Assembly: GCA_002425245.1 (NCBI GenBank)
Contig: DILW01000048.1
Location: forward strand, 1 to 56,884
DNA from: Betaproteobacteria bacterium UBA5582
GTDB taxonomy: Bacteria; Pseudomonadota; Gammaproteobacteria; Burkholderiales; Rhodocyclaceae
DNA: 56,884 bases
Direction: 5' to 3'
Each line of letters starts with the position of its first letter. Within the stretch, counting starts at the first letter, position 1. Below, one piece after another: positions 35,422 to 44,335 of this stretch. Below the pieces are notes generated by a model that saw only the letters and a list, made by a program, of their open reading frames with translations, did no database searches and was not told the DNA's origin. A program made the translations under genes and the position numbers.

Positions 35422-36990
35422 TCATTGGTTCAACGAAGCTGCCGCCCGTGCAACCTGCGCCGCAATGAATTGGGCGAATGCCGTCAGGTCGTCGTTCGCG
35501 CTGGCTGATTCAAGGGCGCGCATGTATTCGTCGCGGTCGTCGACGCGGATGACCGTCCACGGATAGCCGCCGCCGGCCAGCAGGACGTTCATGGTGAATC
35601 GTGCGCTGCGGCCGTTGCCGTCCATGTACGGATGAACGAAGCCGAATAGCCAGTGGCCGAGTACAGCGCGCACGAAGGCGTCGGGCTCAGTGGTCAAGCA
35701 TTCGCACAGGGCCGTCATGCCGTCGAGGACGGCGTCGTGGTGTGGCGGCGAGTGCAGCGAGCCACGCAGGAAGACGTGCTGGCGGCGATAGCCGACGAGG
35801 TCGGCGACGCTGAGGATCCCGGCATCGACCGATGGCCCGAAGAGTTTCTGGTACCAGGTCTGGTGCTGGGTGGCGAACAGCCGGGCCGAGAGGCCGGGGT
35901 CCGCTGCGCGCTGCGCGTAAGCTTGTGCTGCGGCATCGCGTACCAGTTCGAAGGCGTCCAGGTAGCCCTTGGCGGCCATCGCCGCCACCTGTTTTTGATC
36001 GGCCGCGTCGCTGACCGGGTCCCAGGCTTCGTCGGCGACCTTGCGGATCAGTTCCGGCGTGACCCGGTAACGCTCGATGGACAGCGAGTGGTAGGCGTCC
36101 TCGGTGCGGATGGCTTGCACCCGGGCGAGGTAATCGGTTGGGCTGAGATCGAGAACAGCATTGTCCGGCCGGCAGGCGATCACGCTTTCCCGGTGTTGTT
36201 CCCACAGCGCGCGGATGCGGGCGTAGAGCGGCGAGCGCCCAGGTTGCCCGAGGGTGTAGATCGGTGTCGCGGTAAACGGGGTTTCGTCGGTCTTGAGCTG
36301 GATGCCCAGGCCGGCAAGCTGGCTTAGTACCGCGTCGGCGAAATCGCCTCGCTGGACCTGCCGGTACGCGGAAAGAATGCGGGCCAGGCCGGCGCGGTTG
36401 ACGTCGACCAGCGCGGCCAGCGGGCCTGGGTCCTGCAACTGCGCCATGACGATCTGGATTTCGCGGCCGTGCGTGGCGAAATGGCGGGGCGGCAGGCTGA
36501 CCAGGCAAAGCGGGATGCTCATGCAGCGCAGGCCGTCGACGGCCTGCGTCTGGCTTTCCGTCGGAAAGGTCGATTTGCCGGGGAACATGGCGATCGTGTG
36601 GCCGAAAGCCAGTTCCTGCACCTGGCTCTGGCTGGAGGAGAGCATGACGTTGACCGTGGCCGGGATCACGGTTTGCCGGGCGTGCCGCAGCAGCGAATGC
36701 TCGGCGGTCAGGCAATAGCCGGTAGCGAAGCGTTCGCCGAGATAGCGCGCCAGGTACTCCCAGAAGTTTGCGTAGAACGGGGTGGTGTCGCCGGCCTCGG
36801 CCGTCGGGTCGGAGACGAAATACCAGCCCTTGAGAATTTCGCGCAGATAGCCGGTTTCCAGCAGCAGCACGCGATTGGCGTTGGTCAGTTGCGGCCCCCG
36901 CACTACGCCCCGGTCGGCGCCGAGCACGCCGTGCAGTTCGCTCAGGGCGCGGGCGAGTTTTTGTCGGGGGGTGAGTCGGGGTCGCGCCAT
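35422..36990 (-). CDS. Fic family protein with AbiEi-like N-terminal region
   Basis: The 522-residue protein ends with a Fic AMP-transferase domain. The active loop is HPYMDGNGRSAR, with catalytic His453. An inhibitory-helix-like motif SLSIE (Ser302 to Glu306) lies upstream, followed by Arg307 where related proteins I recall have Gly. The N-terminal third (residues ~30–180: GYLREILKGWYFVSDP and TGYCLTAEHSLLRHA) resembles the AbiEi antitoxin/HTH family. This suggests a self-regulating fusion, with DNA binding and AMPylation in one chain. The region upstream of its start carries tandem repeats. No separate antitoxin gene adjoins it. Confidence 0.85.
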   Translation of the reverse strand: MARPRLTPRQKLARALSELHGVLGADRGVVRGPQLTNANRVLLLETGYLREILKGWYFVSDPTAEAGDTTPFYANFWEYLARYLGERFATGYCLTAEHSLLRHARQTVIPATVNVMLSSSQSQVQELAFGHTIAMFPGKSTFPTESQTQAVDGLRCMSIPLCLVSLPPRHFATHGREIQIVMAQLQDPGPLAALVDVNRAGLARILSAYRQVQRGDFADAVLSQLAGLGIQLKTDETPFTATPIYTLGQPGRSPLYARIRALWEQHRESVIACRPDNAVLDLSPTDYLARVQAIRTEDAYHSLSIERYRVTPELIRKVADEAWDPVSDAADQKQVAAMAAKGYLDAFELVRDAAAQAYAQRAADPGLSARLFATQHQTWYQKLFGPSVDAGILSVADLVGYRRQHVFLRGSLHSPPHHDAVLDGMTALCECLTTEPDAFVRAVLGHWLFGFVHPYMDGNGRSARFTMNVLLAGGGYPWTVIRVDDRDEYMRALESASANDDLTAFAQFIAAQVARAAASLNQ

Positions 36991-37020
36991 GGGTTAGCTG
37001 CTGGGTTGTGATTGATCGCC

Positions 37021-37089
37021 ATGTTTTGCTGAAAACAATCTACATGTTCAATTGAAATTAATCAACATGTTTTGATTGATTTTATTCGC
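37021..37089. repeat. Three imperfect 23-bp direct repeats upstream of the fic gene
   Basis: ATGTT recurs at 37021, 37044 and 37067, exactly 23 bp apart. The first two units agree at 16 of 23 positions, and the third shares about 12 of 23 with the second. The first unit also contains the inverted repeat TGTTTT–GCTG–AAAACA (37022–37037). The tract is much more AT-rich than its surroundings and lies 31 bp upstream of the fic start. This looks like an operator region, plausibly for autoregulation. Confidence 0.5.
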
Positions 37090-37118
37090 TGATCATCATG
37101 GCCGGCCGGCTCCAGCCG

Positions 37119-38105
37119 TCAGTTTTCGCCCGGCGGACCTTCCCCGCTTTCAGCGGCGATTTCCTCAGTCTTTGCCCACCGCTCCCGCCGCCATTTCTCC
37201 CGTTCGCCGTTGGCGCAGAAGGTCCAGGCGACGATGCGGCTTTGTTTCTGGCCCTGGGTCATCGGCAGGATGCGCGATTCGATGACTTTCGCCTTTTTCA
37301 GCGCGGCTTCGATGTGCACCAGGTTGTCGGCTTTCGAGAGCAGCGAGGTGAACCACAGCACGCGCTTCGGGATCTGCGTGCTTTGCTCGATCATCGATTT
37401 GACGAAGGCGCGTTCGCCGCCGTTGCACCAGAGTTCGGTGCCGCCGCCGCCGAAGTTGAGGCGCGGCTGGGTGCTGCCCTTCCTGGCGCCGGGTTTGCCC
37501 AGGTTGTTCCATTTGCGCTGGCTGACGGCGAGGACTTCGTCGGGCGAGTTGTGGAAGGGCGGGTTGCACAGCGAGACGTCGAAGCTTTCGCCGCTGCGCA
37601 GCAGGCCGGTGAAGATGTTGTCCCAGACCGGTTGGTGGCGCAGTTCGATGCTGCCGGCGAGTTCCGGGTTCTTGGCGAGGATTTTCTGCGCGTTGGCGAG
37701 CGCCGCTTCGTCGATGTCGACGCCGAGGAAGGACCAGCCGTATTCGGCGTGGCCGATCAGCGGATAGACCAGGTTGGCGCCGGTGCCGATGTCGAGCGCG
37801 CGCACGCCGGGGCCGGTCGGAACGGCTTTCTTGTTGCAGGTGGCGAGCAGGTCGGCCAGCGCGTGCAGGTAGTCGGCGCGGCCGGGGATCGGCGGGCACA
37901 GGTAGCCTTCCGGAATCTCCCAGCCCTTGACGCCGTAGTGGTGCATGAGCAGCGCGCGGTTGAGCGCCTTGACCGCCGCCGGGTTGGCGAAGTCGATGGT
38001 CGGCTCGCCGGCCGGCGTGGTCTTCAGGTATTTGGCGAGCGCGGCCGAGGTCGCGGTGAGGGCGGCGAGGTCGTAGCCGTCGGCATTCTTGTTGCGCGGG
38101 TGCAT
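37119..38105 (-). CDS. rlmF: 23S rRNA (adenine(1618)-N(6))-methyltransferase
   Basis: RlmF methylates A1618 in 23S rRNA. The 328-residue protein opens MHPRNKNADGYDL, as in known RlmF, with the SAM-binding motif ALDIGTGANLVYPLIG and the N6-adenine catalytic motif SLCNPPFHNSPDE (about residue 185). The open frame continues upstream to 38357, but the conserved start at 38105 is unmistakable. It is divergent from the AAA ATPase gene with 160 bp between them. Confidence 0.93.
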   Translation of the reverse strand: MHPRNKNADGYDLAALTATSAALAKYLKTTPAGEPTIDFANPAAVKALNRALLMHHYGVKGWEIPEGYLCPPIPGRADYLHALADLLATCNKKAVPTGPGVRALDIGTGANLVYPLIGHAEYGWSFLGVDIDEAALANAQKILAKNPELAGSIELRHQPVWDNIFTGLLRSGESFDVSLCNPPFHNSPDEVLAVSQRKWNNLGKPGARKGSTQPRLNFGGGGTELWCNGGERAFVKSMIEQSTQIPKRVLWFTSLLSKADNLVHIEAALKKAKVIESRILPMTQGQKQSRIVAWTFCANGEREKWRRERWAKTEEIAAESGEGPPGEN

Positions 38106-38265
38106 GGTGATTTTTCCGGGAACGGGGCGCGATTGTCCCACGTGTTGCAGGTGCGACAAAATCGTCGGCGCGCAAGCGCATGATTTTTCTGGTGTTTGGC
38201 GGGCGAGCGGTAAGGCATGAAACTGGCTTGACAAAGCGACAAGCCAATCTCCGGGGAATCCGCCG

Positions 38266-39963
38266 ATGAAGTTGTCGATCGAACGCCGCCACATCGAACC
38301 GCTGCTCGCAGCCTTTCCGCGCCTGGCGCACCTGCGCGAGCAGTTGCGTTTCGGCAACCGGGTCGAGGTTTCGTTTGCTCAGCTGGAAGCCGCCGAACTG
38401 GACTTTCTGCAGGCGCAGTACGATGCCGGCGACCGCGAGTTGCGCGCGCAAGCGGCGCAGATTGCGACGCTGCGCGCGGCGCTGGCCGAGACTGGGCATC
38501 GCTTTGAAGCCGAGGAGCTGGAAATGGCGGTGCCGGCCATCGCGCGCTACCTGGCCGACGGCAGCGAACGCGGCTGGCTGTTCTCGGCGGCGATCACCGG
38601 CAAGCCGCTGGCCTGGGTGGTGGCGCGGCTCGATTACACGCCGCCGTCGGAGGAAGAAACGGGCAAGATCTTCCTCGAACTGCGGGCCAACTCGCGGGCG
38701 AAGATGGCGACGGCGACCTTGCGCATTTCCGGCCCCGACATCGCCGGCCACACGGTCGCCGAAATCCTCGCCGGCAAGGGCTTCGTCAAGGAAACGCCGG
38801 CCTTGCTGGCGGCCTACGAGGAAGGCGCGGCGCGCTATTTCGAGTGGCGGGCGCAGTACGGCGCGCAGTTTTCCGGCAGCGGCACCGGCTGGTTCGCCGA
38901 GAACCCGACGGCGACGCACCGCGACACCGATTATTCGCGCAAGGACCAGATCGTCCTCTCGTCGACCGGTTCGCCGGCGCGCCTGGTCAACGACGAGGGC
39001 ATTCTCGGCGAGCGCGTGCTGGCGATGGACGCCACCGGCGATATCCTGGCCAAGTTCGTGCGTCGCGTGCAGCGCAACTCGCGGCTGTCCGGCAAGGAAG
39101 AGGCGGAAGTCGAGGAAACCCGCGACGGCATCGCCAAGGGCCTGTTCACCGAACTGCCGGTGCATTTCTTCATCCTGATGTTCCACCTCGACCTGCACCA
39201 TTACGTCTGGGTCCATGTGGACGACATCGCGCCCTACGCCTACCAGCCGGAACTCAAGGACAAGCTGGTGCTGCCGCCGGAGCAGACCGACCTGATCGAC
39301 ATCCTGACCGCCGAGATGGACGTGCTGATGGACGACATCGTTGCCGGCAAGTCGGGCGGCACGACGGTGCTCTGCGCCGGGCCACCGGGGGTGGGCAAGA
39401 CGCTGACCGCCGAGGTGTACTCGGAGATCATCCGCCGCCCGCTTTACCGCGTGCATTCCGGCCAGCTCGGGCTGAACGTGGCGGAGATGGAAAAAACGCT
39501 GAAGGAAGTGCTGACCCGCGCCCAGCGCTGGGGCGCCGTGATGCTGATCGACGAGGCCGACGTGTACATCAAGCGGCGCGACGACAACATCACGATGAAC
39601 GCGGTGGTCGGCGTTTTCCTGCGCGTGCTGGAGTATTTCAACGGACTGTTGTTCCTGACGACCAACCGCGTTGATGACATCGACGAGGCGATCGTCTCGC
39701 GCTGCATCGCGCTGATCCGCTTCCATCCGCCGAGCCGGGAAGACCGCCGGAAAATCTGGGGGGTGATGGCGGCGCAGTTCGGGCTGGCCGTCGACGCGGC
39801 GCTGCTCGAGCGCCTGCCCGACATCTTCCCGCAGGCCTCCGGGCGCGACATCAAGGGGCTGGCCAAGCTGGTCGCCAAATACTGCAGCCAGAAGCGTGTG
39901 GCGGCGAGCGAGGAAGTGTTCCGGCGCTGCTCGATGTTCCGGGCGCTGGAGCAGGCGCCCTGA
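38266..39963 (+). CDS. AAA family ATPase with uncharacterised N-terminal region
   Basis: The 565-residue protein has a single AAA module: Walker A GPPGVGKT (residues 372–379), Walker B AVMLIDEADVYI (about 420–431) and the arginine-finger segment IDEAIVSRCIALIRF, followed by an AAA lid. The first ~340 residues are a mixed helical/beta region with WFAENPTATHRDTDYSRKDQ that I do not recognise. It may be a substrate- or RNA-linked unfoldase. Its partner is unknown. It overlaps no gene, faces nnrS and is divergent from rlmF. Confidence 0.8.
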   Translation: MKLSIERRHIEPLLAAFPRLAHLREQLRFGNRVEVSFAQLEAAELDFLQAQYDAGDRELRAQAAQIATLRAALAETGHRFEAEELEMAVPAIARYLADGSERGWLFSAAITGKPLAWVVARLDYTPPSEEETGKIFLELRANSRAKMATATLRISGPDIAGHTVAEILAGKGFVKETPALLAAYEEGAARYFEWRAQYGAQFSGSGTGWFAENPTATHRDTDYSRKDQIVLSSTGSPARLVNDEGILGERVLAMDATGDILAKFVRRVQRNSRLSGKEEAEVEETRDGIAKGLFTELPVHFFILMFHLDLHHYVWVHVDDIAPYAYQPELKDKLVLPPEQTDLIDILTAEMDVLMDDIVAGKSGGTTVLCAGPPGVGKTLTAEVYSEIIRRPLYRVHSGQLGLNVAEMEKTLKEVLTRAQRWGAVMLIDEADVYIKRRDDNITMNAVVGVFLRVLEYFNGLLFLTTNRVDDIDEAIVSRCIALIRFHPPSREDRRKIWGVMAAQFGLAVDAALLERLPDIFPQASGRDIKGLAKLVAKYCSQKRVAASEEVFRRCSMFRALEQAP

Positions 39964-39967
39964 GCGA

Positions 39968-41125
39968 TCAGTGCTCCCGACCGTCGATGCGCGGCTTCAA
40001 CAGCATCGGCGCATAGCGCCAGCCGAGCAGTCCGAAGGCCAGCAGCCAGCAGGTGGCGGCAGCGTGGATGCAGGCCAGGTAGAGTTCGGGCGCGAACTGC
40101 GGAACGACAACGCGGATGAGCAGTGCCGCCAGCATGATGTACAGAATGCCGCGGTCGAAGGGCGAAAACACCACCTTTCTGCCGGTGTGGCCGTTGGCAA
40201 TGCGCACGATCATCGCCGGGATGATGCAACCCATGGCGCCGAAGGTGAACAGGTGGGTGCTCACCGAGCCAATCCAGCCCGGTTCGGTGAATTTGGCCAC
40301 CGCACTCAGTAACAGTTGGCCGAGGATGGCCAGGTAGCCGACGTACATGATGCCGATGTCGATGCGGCGGAAAGCCAGTGTCGGCTTCCAGAAAGCGAAG
40401 CGGACGAGCAGGAGCGCTGCCAGGGTCAGCGACAGGGCAGCATCAACGCTCGCCGGCAACAGGAAGGCGCCGACCAGCGTCAGGCCGAGCAGCTTGATCG
40501 GCATGTCCAGCACCGGCTGGCGCAGGATCTGCGCCTGGAAGGCGGCTTTCATGAACTGGGTCAGCGTGCGTTCCAGCATGACCAGGAAGGCCAGCCGGAA
40601 CAGCGCCAGCGCCATGCTGCTGCCAGCGGCAAAGTCACCGTGCAGCATCAGTTGTTTGGCGACGATGAATGCGGGTAGCAGGACGACGAAGAAGGCATTG
40701 TCGCGGTAGCTGTCCTGCCGGCGGTGGCGGATCAGCGTCCACAGCAGCATGGCGACGATGCTGCCGAGAAAGAGGTTGTTCGAGAGCAGGAACAACAGTT
40801 TCGGCCAGTTGCCGCCAAAGGCCATGCCCAGGCGTTCGAGGAGCCAGGCGGCGGCGAGGCAGGCGAGGGCGGCGCCGTGGTGGCCGCGGATGTTGACCCA
40901 GTTCTTGGTCGAAGTCAGCAGGAAGCCGCCGAGTATGGCCCAGCCGAAGCCGAAGTACATTTCGTGGGCGTGCCAGCGCAGGGGATCGACCGGACTGGCA
41001 GTGAGTGTACCGGTGCCGGAATAGAGCAGGGTCCAGACAGCGGGCAACAAGGCGCCGGCAATACAGCCGAGCAGGAAGAATGGGCGAAAGCCGACCAGCC
41101 AGAGCGGGTGATCCAGGAAACGCAT
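39968..41125 (-). CDS. NnrS family protein
   Basis: The 385-residue protein has about twelve membrane helices and the family motifs WHAHEMYFGFGWAILGGFLL near the start and STHLFTFGAMGCIIPAMIVR in the middle, with conserved histidines that bind haem and copper in characterised members. NnrS protects denitrifying cells from nitrosative stress. The start MRFLDHPLWLVGFRPFF at 41125 is the conserved one. It is divergent from the flavoprotein at 41297, so the two may share control. No FNR/DNR box of the standard form was found between them. Confidence 0.92.
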   Translation of the reverse strand: MRFLDHPLWLVGFRPFFLLGCIAGALLPAVWTLLYSGTGTLTASPVDPLRWHAHEMYFGFGWAILGGFLLTSTKNWVNIRGHHGAALACLAAAWLLERLGMAFGGNWPKLLFLLSNNLFLGSIVAMLLWTLIRHRRQDSYRDNAFFVVLLPAFIVAKQLMLHGDFAAGSSMALALFRLAFLVMLERTLTQFMKAAFQAQILRQPVLDMPIKLLGLTLVGAFLLPASVDAALSLTLAALLLVRFAFWKPTLAFRRIDIGIMYVGYLAILGQLLLSAVAKFTEPGWIGSVSTHLFTFGAMGCIIPAMIVRIANGHTGRKVVFSPFDRGILYIMLAALLIRVVVPQFAPELYLACIHAAATCWLLAFGLLGWRYAPMLLKPRIDGREH

Positions 41126-41296
41126 GTCGCGACCGTTTTTTCGTGGTGGAGAACGTGGCAACTTTACCAAGCGGCAGATGCCGAATATTTGATTTATCCG
41201 ATGGTGGCGAGCAGTCGCCGGGACATTGGCGTAAAATTACGTCCTTGCCCGGGCTTGGAGAGAGACGTCGGCCCGGCAGCTTGACTAAGGACAAAG

Positions 41297-42553
41297 ATGA
41301 AGCGTGTTGATGATTTCCGCTTGCGTTTCGGCAAGCACGAGCTGGTTCCGATCATGATCGGCGGCATGGGGGTCGATATTTCGACGGCCGACCTGGCACT
41401 GGAGGCGGCGCGCCTCGGCGGCGTCGGCCATATTTCCGATGCGATGATCAACACGGTCTCCGACCGGCGTTACGAAACCAAGCACGTCAAGGAAAAGCTC
41501 GCGCTGTACAAGTACAACGTCAACAACGAGGACAAGTCACCGGTCAAGTTCGATCTTGGCCGTCTCGAGGAAGCGACCCGCCTGCACGTCGAGGCGACCA
41601 TGGCGCGCAAGCAGGGCAGCGGCATGGTCTTCATCAACTGCATGGAAAAGCTGACCATGAATGCGCCGCGCGAGACCCTCAAGGTCCGCATGTCGGCCGC
41701 GCTCGATGCCGGCATCGACGGCATCACCCTGGCCGCCGGTCTGCATCTTGGTTCCTTCGGCCTGATCGAAGAGCATCCGCGTTTCCGCGATGCCAAGCTG
41801 GGCATCATCGTTTCCTCGGTTCGCGCCCTGCAGCTCTTCCTGAAGAAGAGCGCACGCACCAACCGCATGCCCGATTACGTCGTCGTCGAAGGCCCGCTCG
41901 CTGGCGGTCACCTCGGCTTCGGCATGGACTGGGCGCAGTACGACCTGGCGACCATCGTCGCCGAAGTAATGCAGTACCTGCGGGACGAACATCTCGACAT
42001 TCCCGTGATTCCGGCCGGCGGCATCTTCACCGGCACCGATGCGACCCAGTTCCTCGAAGCCGGTGCTGCCGCCGTCCAGGTGGCGACGCGCTTCACCGTG
42101 GCCGCCGAATGCGGCTTGCCCGACGCCGCCAAGCAGGAATACTTCAAGGCGACCGAGGACGACATCGAGGTCAACCAGATCTCGCCGACCGGTTACCCGA
42201 TGCGCATGATCAAATCCAGCCCCGGCATCGGCGACGGCATCCGGCCGAATTGCGAAGCCTACGGCTATCTGCTCGACGCCAGCGGCAAGTGCTCCTACAT
42301 CACCTCCTACAACCGTGAGGTGGCGGCGCATCCGGAAGCGCGCAAAATCAAGGTGATGGACAAGACCTGTCTGTGCACCCACATGCGTAACTTCGATATC
42401 TGGACCTGTGGTCAATTGACCTGGCGGCTCAAGGACACGACCCACAAACTGCCTGACGGCAGCTACCAGATTCTCAGTGCCGAGCACATTTTCAAGGATT
42501 ATCAGTTCAGTACCGATCAGAAACTGGCGCTGCCGGAGCCGCTGACGCGCTGA
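41297..42553 (+). CDS. Nitronate monooxygenase-like FMN-dependent protein
   Basis: The 418-residue protein resembles the 2-nitropropane dioxygenase/nitronate monooxygenase family, with PIMIGGMGVDISTADLALEA near the start, GPLAGGHLGFGMDW and IPVIPAGGIFTGTDATQFLE plus AAAVQVATRF typical of the FMN-binding barrel. It is longer than the usual ~320–350 residues. The C-terminal extension carries C358, C360 and C371 in TCLCTHMRNFDIWTCG. The substrate is unknown. Divergence from nnrS hints at a nitrogen-oxide context. Confidence 0.82.
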   Translation: MKRVDDFRLRFGKHELVPIMIGGMGVDISTADLALEAARLGGVGHISDAMINTVSDRRYETKHVKEKLALYKYNVNNEDKSPVKFDLGRLEEATRLHVEATMARKQGSGMVFINCMEKLTMNAPRETLKVRMSAALDAGIDGITLAAGLHLGSFGLIEEHPRFRDAKLGIIVSSVRALQLFLKKSARTNRMPDYVVVEGPLAGGHLGFGMDWAQYDLATIVAEVMQYLRDEHLDIPVIPAGGIFTGTDATQFLEAGAAAVQVATRFTVAAECGLPDAAKQEYFKATEDDIEVNQISPTGYPMRMIKSSPGIGDGIRPNCEAYGYLLDASGKCSYITSYNREVAAHPEARKIKVMDKTCLCTHMRNFDIWTCGQLTWRLKDTTHKLPDGSYQILSAEHIFKDYQFSTDQKLALPEPLTR

Positions 42554-42572
42554 TATAACGGGGGACTGGGTC

Positions 42573-43805
42573 ATGCTCAGCTATGAGGGGGGCGTATCGT
42601 GGCGCGGTCGCCGATTGCGCATTGTTGTCCTGATGCTGTGCGGTCTGCTTGCTGCCGGTGGTGTTGCCGCCGATGCCGGGGATTCGTTCAGCATCAATGG
42701 CTTCGGTACGCTGGGGGCAGTCCGCACGACCACTGATGACGTGGAATTCGTCCGCGACCTGTCGCAAGCCCGAGGTGCGACCGATCACTGGACTGCCAAG
42801 ACGGACAGCGTGCTCGGTCTGCAGGCCAACTGGCAGGTCAATCCGCAGTGGCAGGCCGTCGCCCAGGTACTCAGCCGTTATCGCTATGACCGTACTTTTC
42901 GCCCCGAAATGGCCTGGGCCTTCGTCAAGTATGATCCTTCGCCCAACATCAGCTTGCGCGCCGGTCGCCTGGGCACCGAATTCTTCATGCTGGCGGATTC
43001 CCGCTGGGTCGGCTATTCCATTCTGACCGTCCGACCGCCGGGCGATTATTTCTGGCATCTGCCTTTCTACAGCATTCACGGTGCCGATGCCGCGCTGGCG
43101 CTGCCGCTCGGCGAAGGGGTGTTGCGCGGCAAGGTCTTCTACGGCCTGTCACGGGGGCTTATTCCGCTGGCCAGGGAGCAATGGGACATCCGTCGCTCTC
43201 CCATGGCCGGAACCTACCTGGAGTACCAGTGGGGTGGTTTGCAGGTGCGTGCCAGCTACGCGAACATCCGCTTTCGCAACGATCTGCCACTGGCCTCGGT
43301 TCTGGCCCGGGAGAAGGGCGTAGTCCTGCCGGCGGTCGCTGCCGATTACCTGAAAACACGTGGTACTCGTACCCATTACTATTCGCTGGGCATGGTCTAC
43401 GACAAGGGGCCATTCCAGGCGCAGTTGATGTTGAATCACATTGACCAGGGCACCAATGCACTGAGTGATTCGAATGCAGGTTACCTGTTGCTGGGCTATC
43501 GCCTGGGTGAAGTGACGCCATTCGTTGGTTACTCTCGCGTGCGCTCGCGCAACATCGCCAATCCTTCGCTCGGCAACGCCGCCGCGGATGCTGTGGCCAC
43601 CTACGTGATCGAGGACTCCAGGGCCGAGCAGAGTACGGTTTTTGCCGGCGCTCGCTGGGATGTTGCTCGTAATGTTGCCATCAAGGCCCAGTGGGACGGC
43701 ATTCGCGGCGAGTCCTCGTCCCTTTTCCCTTATCGCAAGGATGAACGTGCGCGCTGGGGTGGGCGGATGGACGTCTTCTCCGTCAGCATGGATTTCATAT
43801 TCTGA
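42573..43805 (+). CDS. Outer-membrane beta-barrel protein, porin-like
   Basis: The 410-residue protein has a signal peptide (LRIVVLMLCGLLAAGGVAAD) and alternating polar/hydrophobic strands such as KVFYGLSRG, YLEYQWGGLQVRASYANIRF and NAGYLLLGYRLGEVTPFVGY. It ends in phenylalanine (SVSMDFIF), the BAM recognition residue. This supports an outer-membrane barrel; no porin subfamily is certain. It is followed after five bases by a small PstS-like periplasmic protein, so the two are co-transcribed. Confidence 0.75.
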   Translation: MLSYEGGVSWRGRRLRIVVLMLCGLLAAGGVAADAGDSFSINGFGTLGAVRTTTDDVEFVRDLSQARGATDHWTAKTDSVLGLQANWQVNPQWQAVAQVLSRYRYDRTFRPEMAWAFVKYDPSPNISLRAGRLGTEFFMLADSRWVGYSILTVRPPGDYFWHLPFYSIHGADAALALPLGEGVLRGKVFYGLSRGLIPLAREQWDIRRSPMAGTYLEYQWGGLQVRASYANIRFRNDLPLASVLAREKGVVLPAVAADYLKTRGTRTHYYSLGMVYDKGPFQAQLMLNHIDQGTNALSDSNAGYLLLGYRLGEVTPFVGYSRVRSRNIANPSLGNAAADAVATYVIEDSRAEQSTVFAGARWDVARNVAIKAQWDGIRGESSSLFPYRKDERARWGGRMDVFSVSMDFIF

Positions 43806-43810
43806 CGAAC

Positions 43811-44242
43811 ATGTTCAGGCCCCTGATCAAAGCGCTGATCATACTCTTCGCCTTTTTGGGGGCGGGGGTGGCGAGTGCCGAACTGGTGGTCATCGTCAAT
43901 GCCCGAAGCGGTGTCGCTGCGATGACACGCAACGAGGTTATCAACATTTTCTTTGGCCGCAACCGCCAGTTTTTCAATGGTGTCGAAGCTCGCCCGGTCG
44001 ATCTGGAGGATGATGACCCGGTACGGGCAAGGTTTTATCGCCTGCTGGTTGGCAAGGAATTGTCCGAAATCAACGCCTACTGGTCGCGCCAGGTGTTCAC
44101 CGGGCGCATGCAGGCACCGCTGCGTCTCGGATCCACCGAAGAAATCGTCCGCTGGGTCGCCGCCAATCCCGGGGGGATCGGTTTTGTCGAATTGCCCCGT
44201 GCCGATGCCCGGGTGCGTGTGGTGTACGAGCTGCGCCGCTGA
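43811..44242 (+). CDS. Small PstS-like periplasmic protein
   Basis: The 143-residue protein has a signal peptide (ALIILFAFLGAGVASAE) and a single-lobe fragment of the phosphate-binding-protein family: VVIVNARSGVAAMTRNEVIN and AANPGGIGFVELPRADARVR. It is about half the length of PstS and may not bind phosphate. It is tightly linked to the barrel protein upstream, a pairing I associate with periplasmic input to signalling proteins in this group of bacteria. Confidence 0.75.
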   Translation: MFRPLIKALIILFAFLGAGVASAELVVIVNARSGVAAMTRNEVINIFFGRNRQFFNGVEARPVDLEDDDPVRARFYRLLVGKELSEINAYWSRQVFTGRMQAPLRLGSTEEIVRWVAANPGGIGFVELPRADARVRVVYELRR

Positions 44243-44335
44243 CCGTACTGCCGCCGAGGTTGTGCTCGTCGTCATAAAGCTACAATATACGGCTGTCAGG
44301 CTATTGCCTGTCCAATAACGACAAGGAGACAAATC

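Noticed and set aside
37165..39726. An 853-codon minus-strand open frame across rlmF and the AAA gene
   Set aside because: It runs antisense to the AAA gene and in another frame of rlmF, both supported by motifs. It is composed of low-complexity Arg/Ala-rich sequence.
41126..41296. Possible FNR/DNR box between nnrS and the flavoprotein gene (TTGAT half-site near 41188)
   Set aside because: Only one half-site is seen; the expected TTGAT-N4-ATCAA symmetry is absent.
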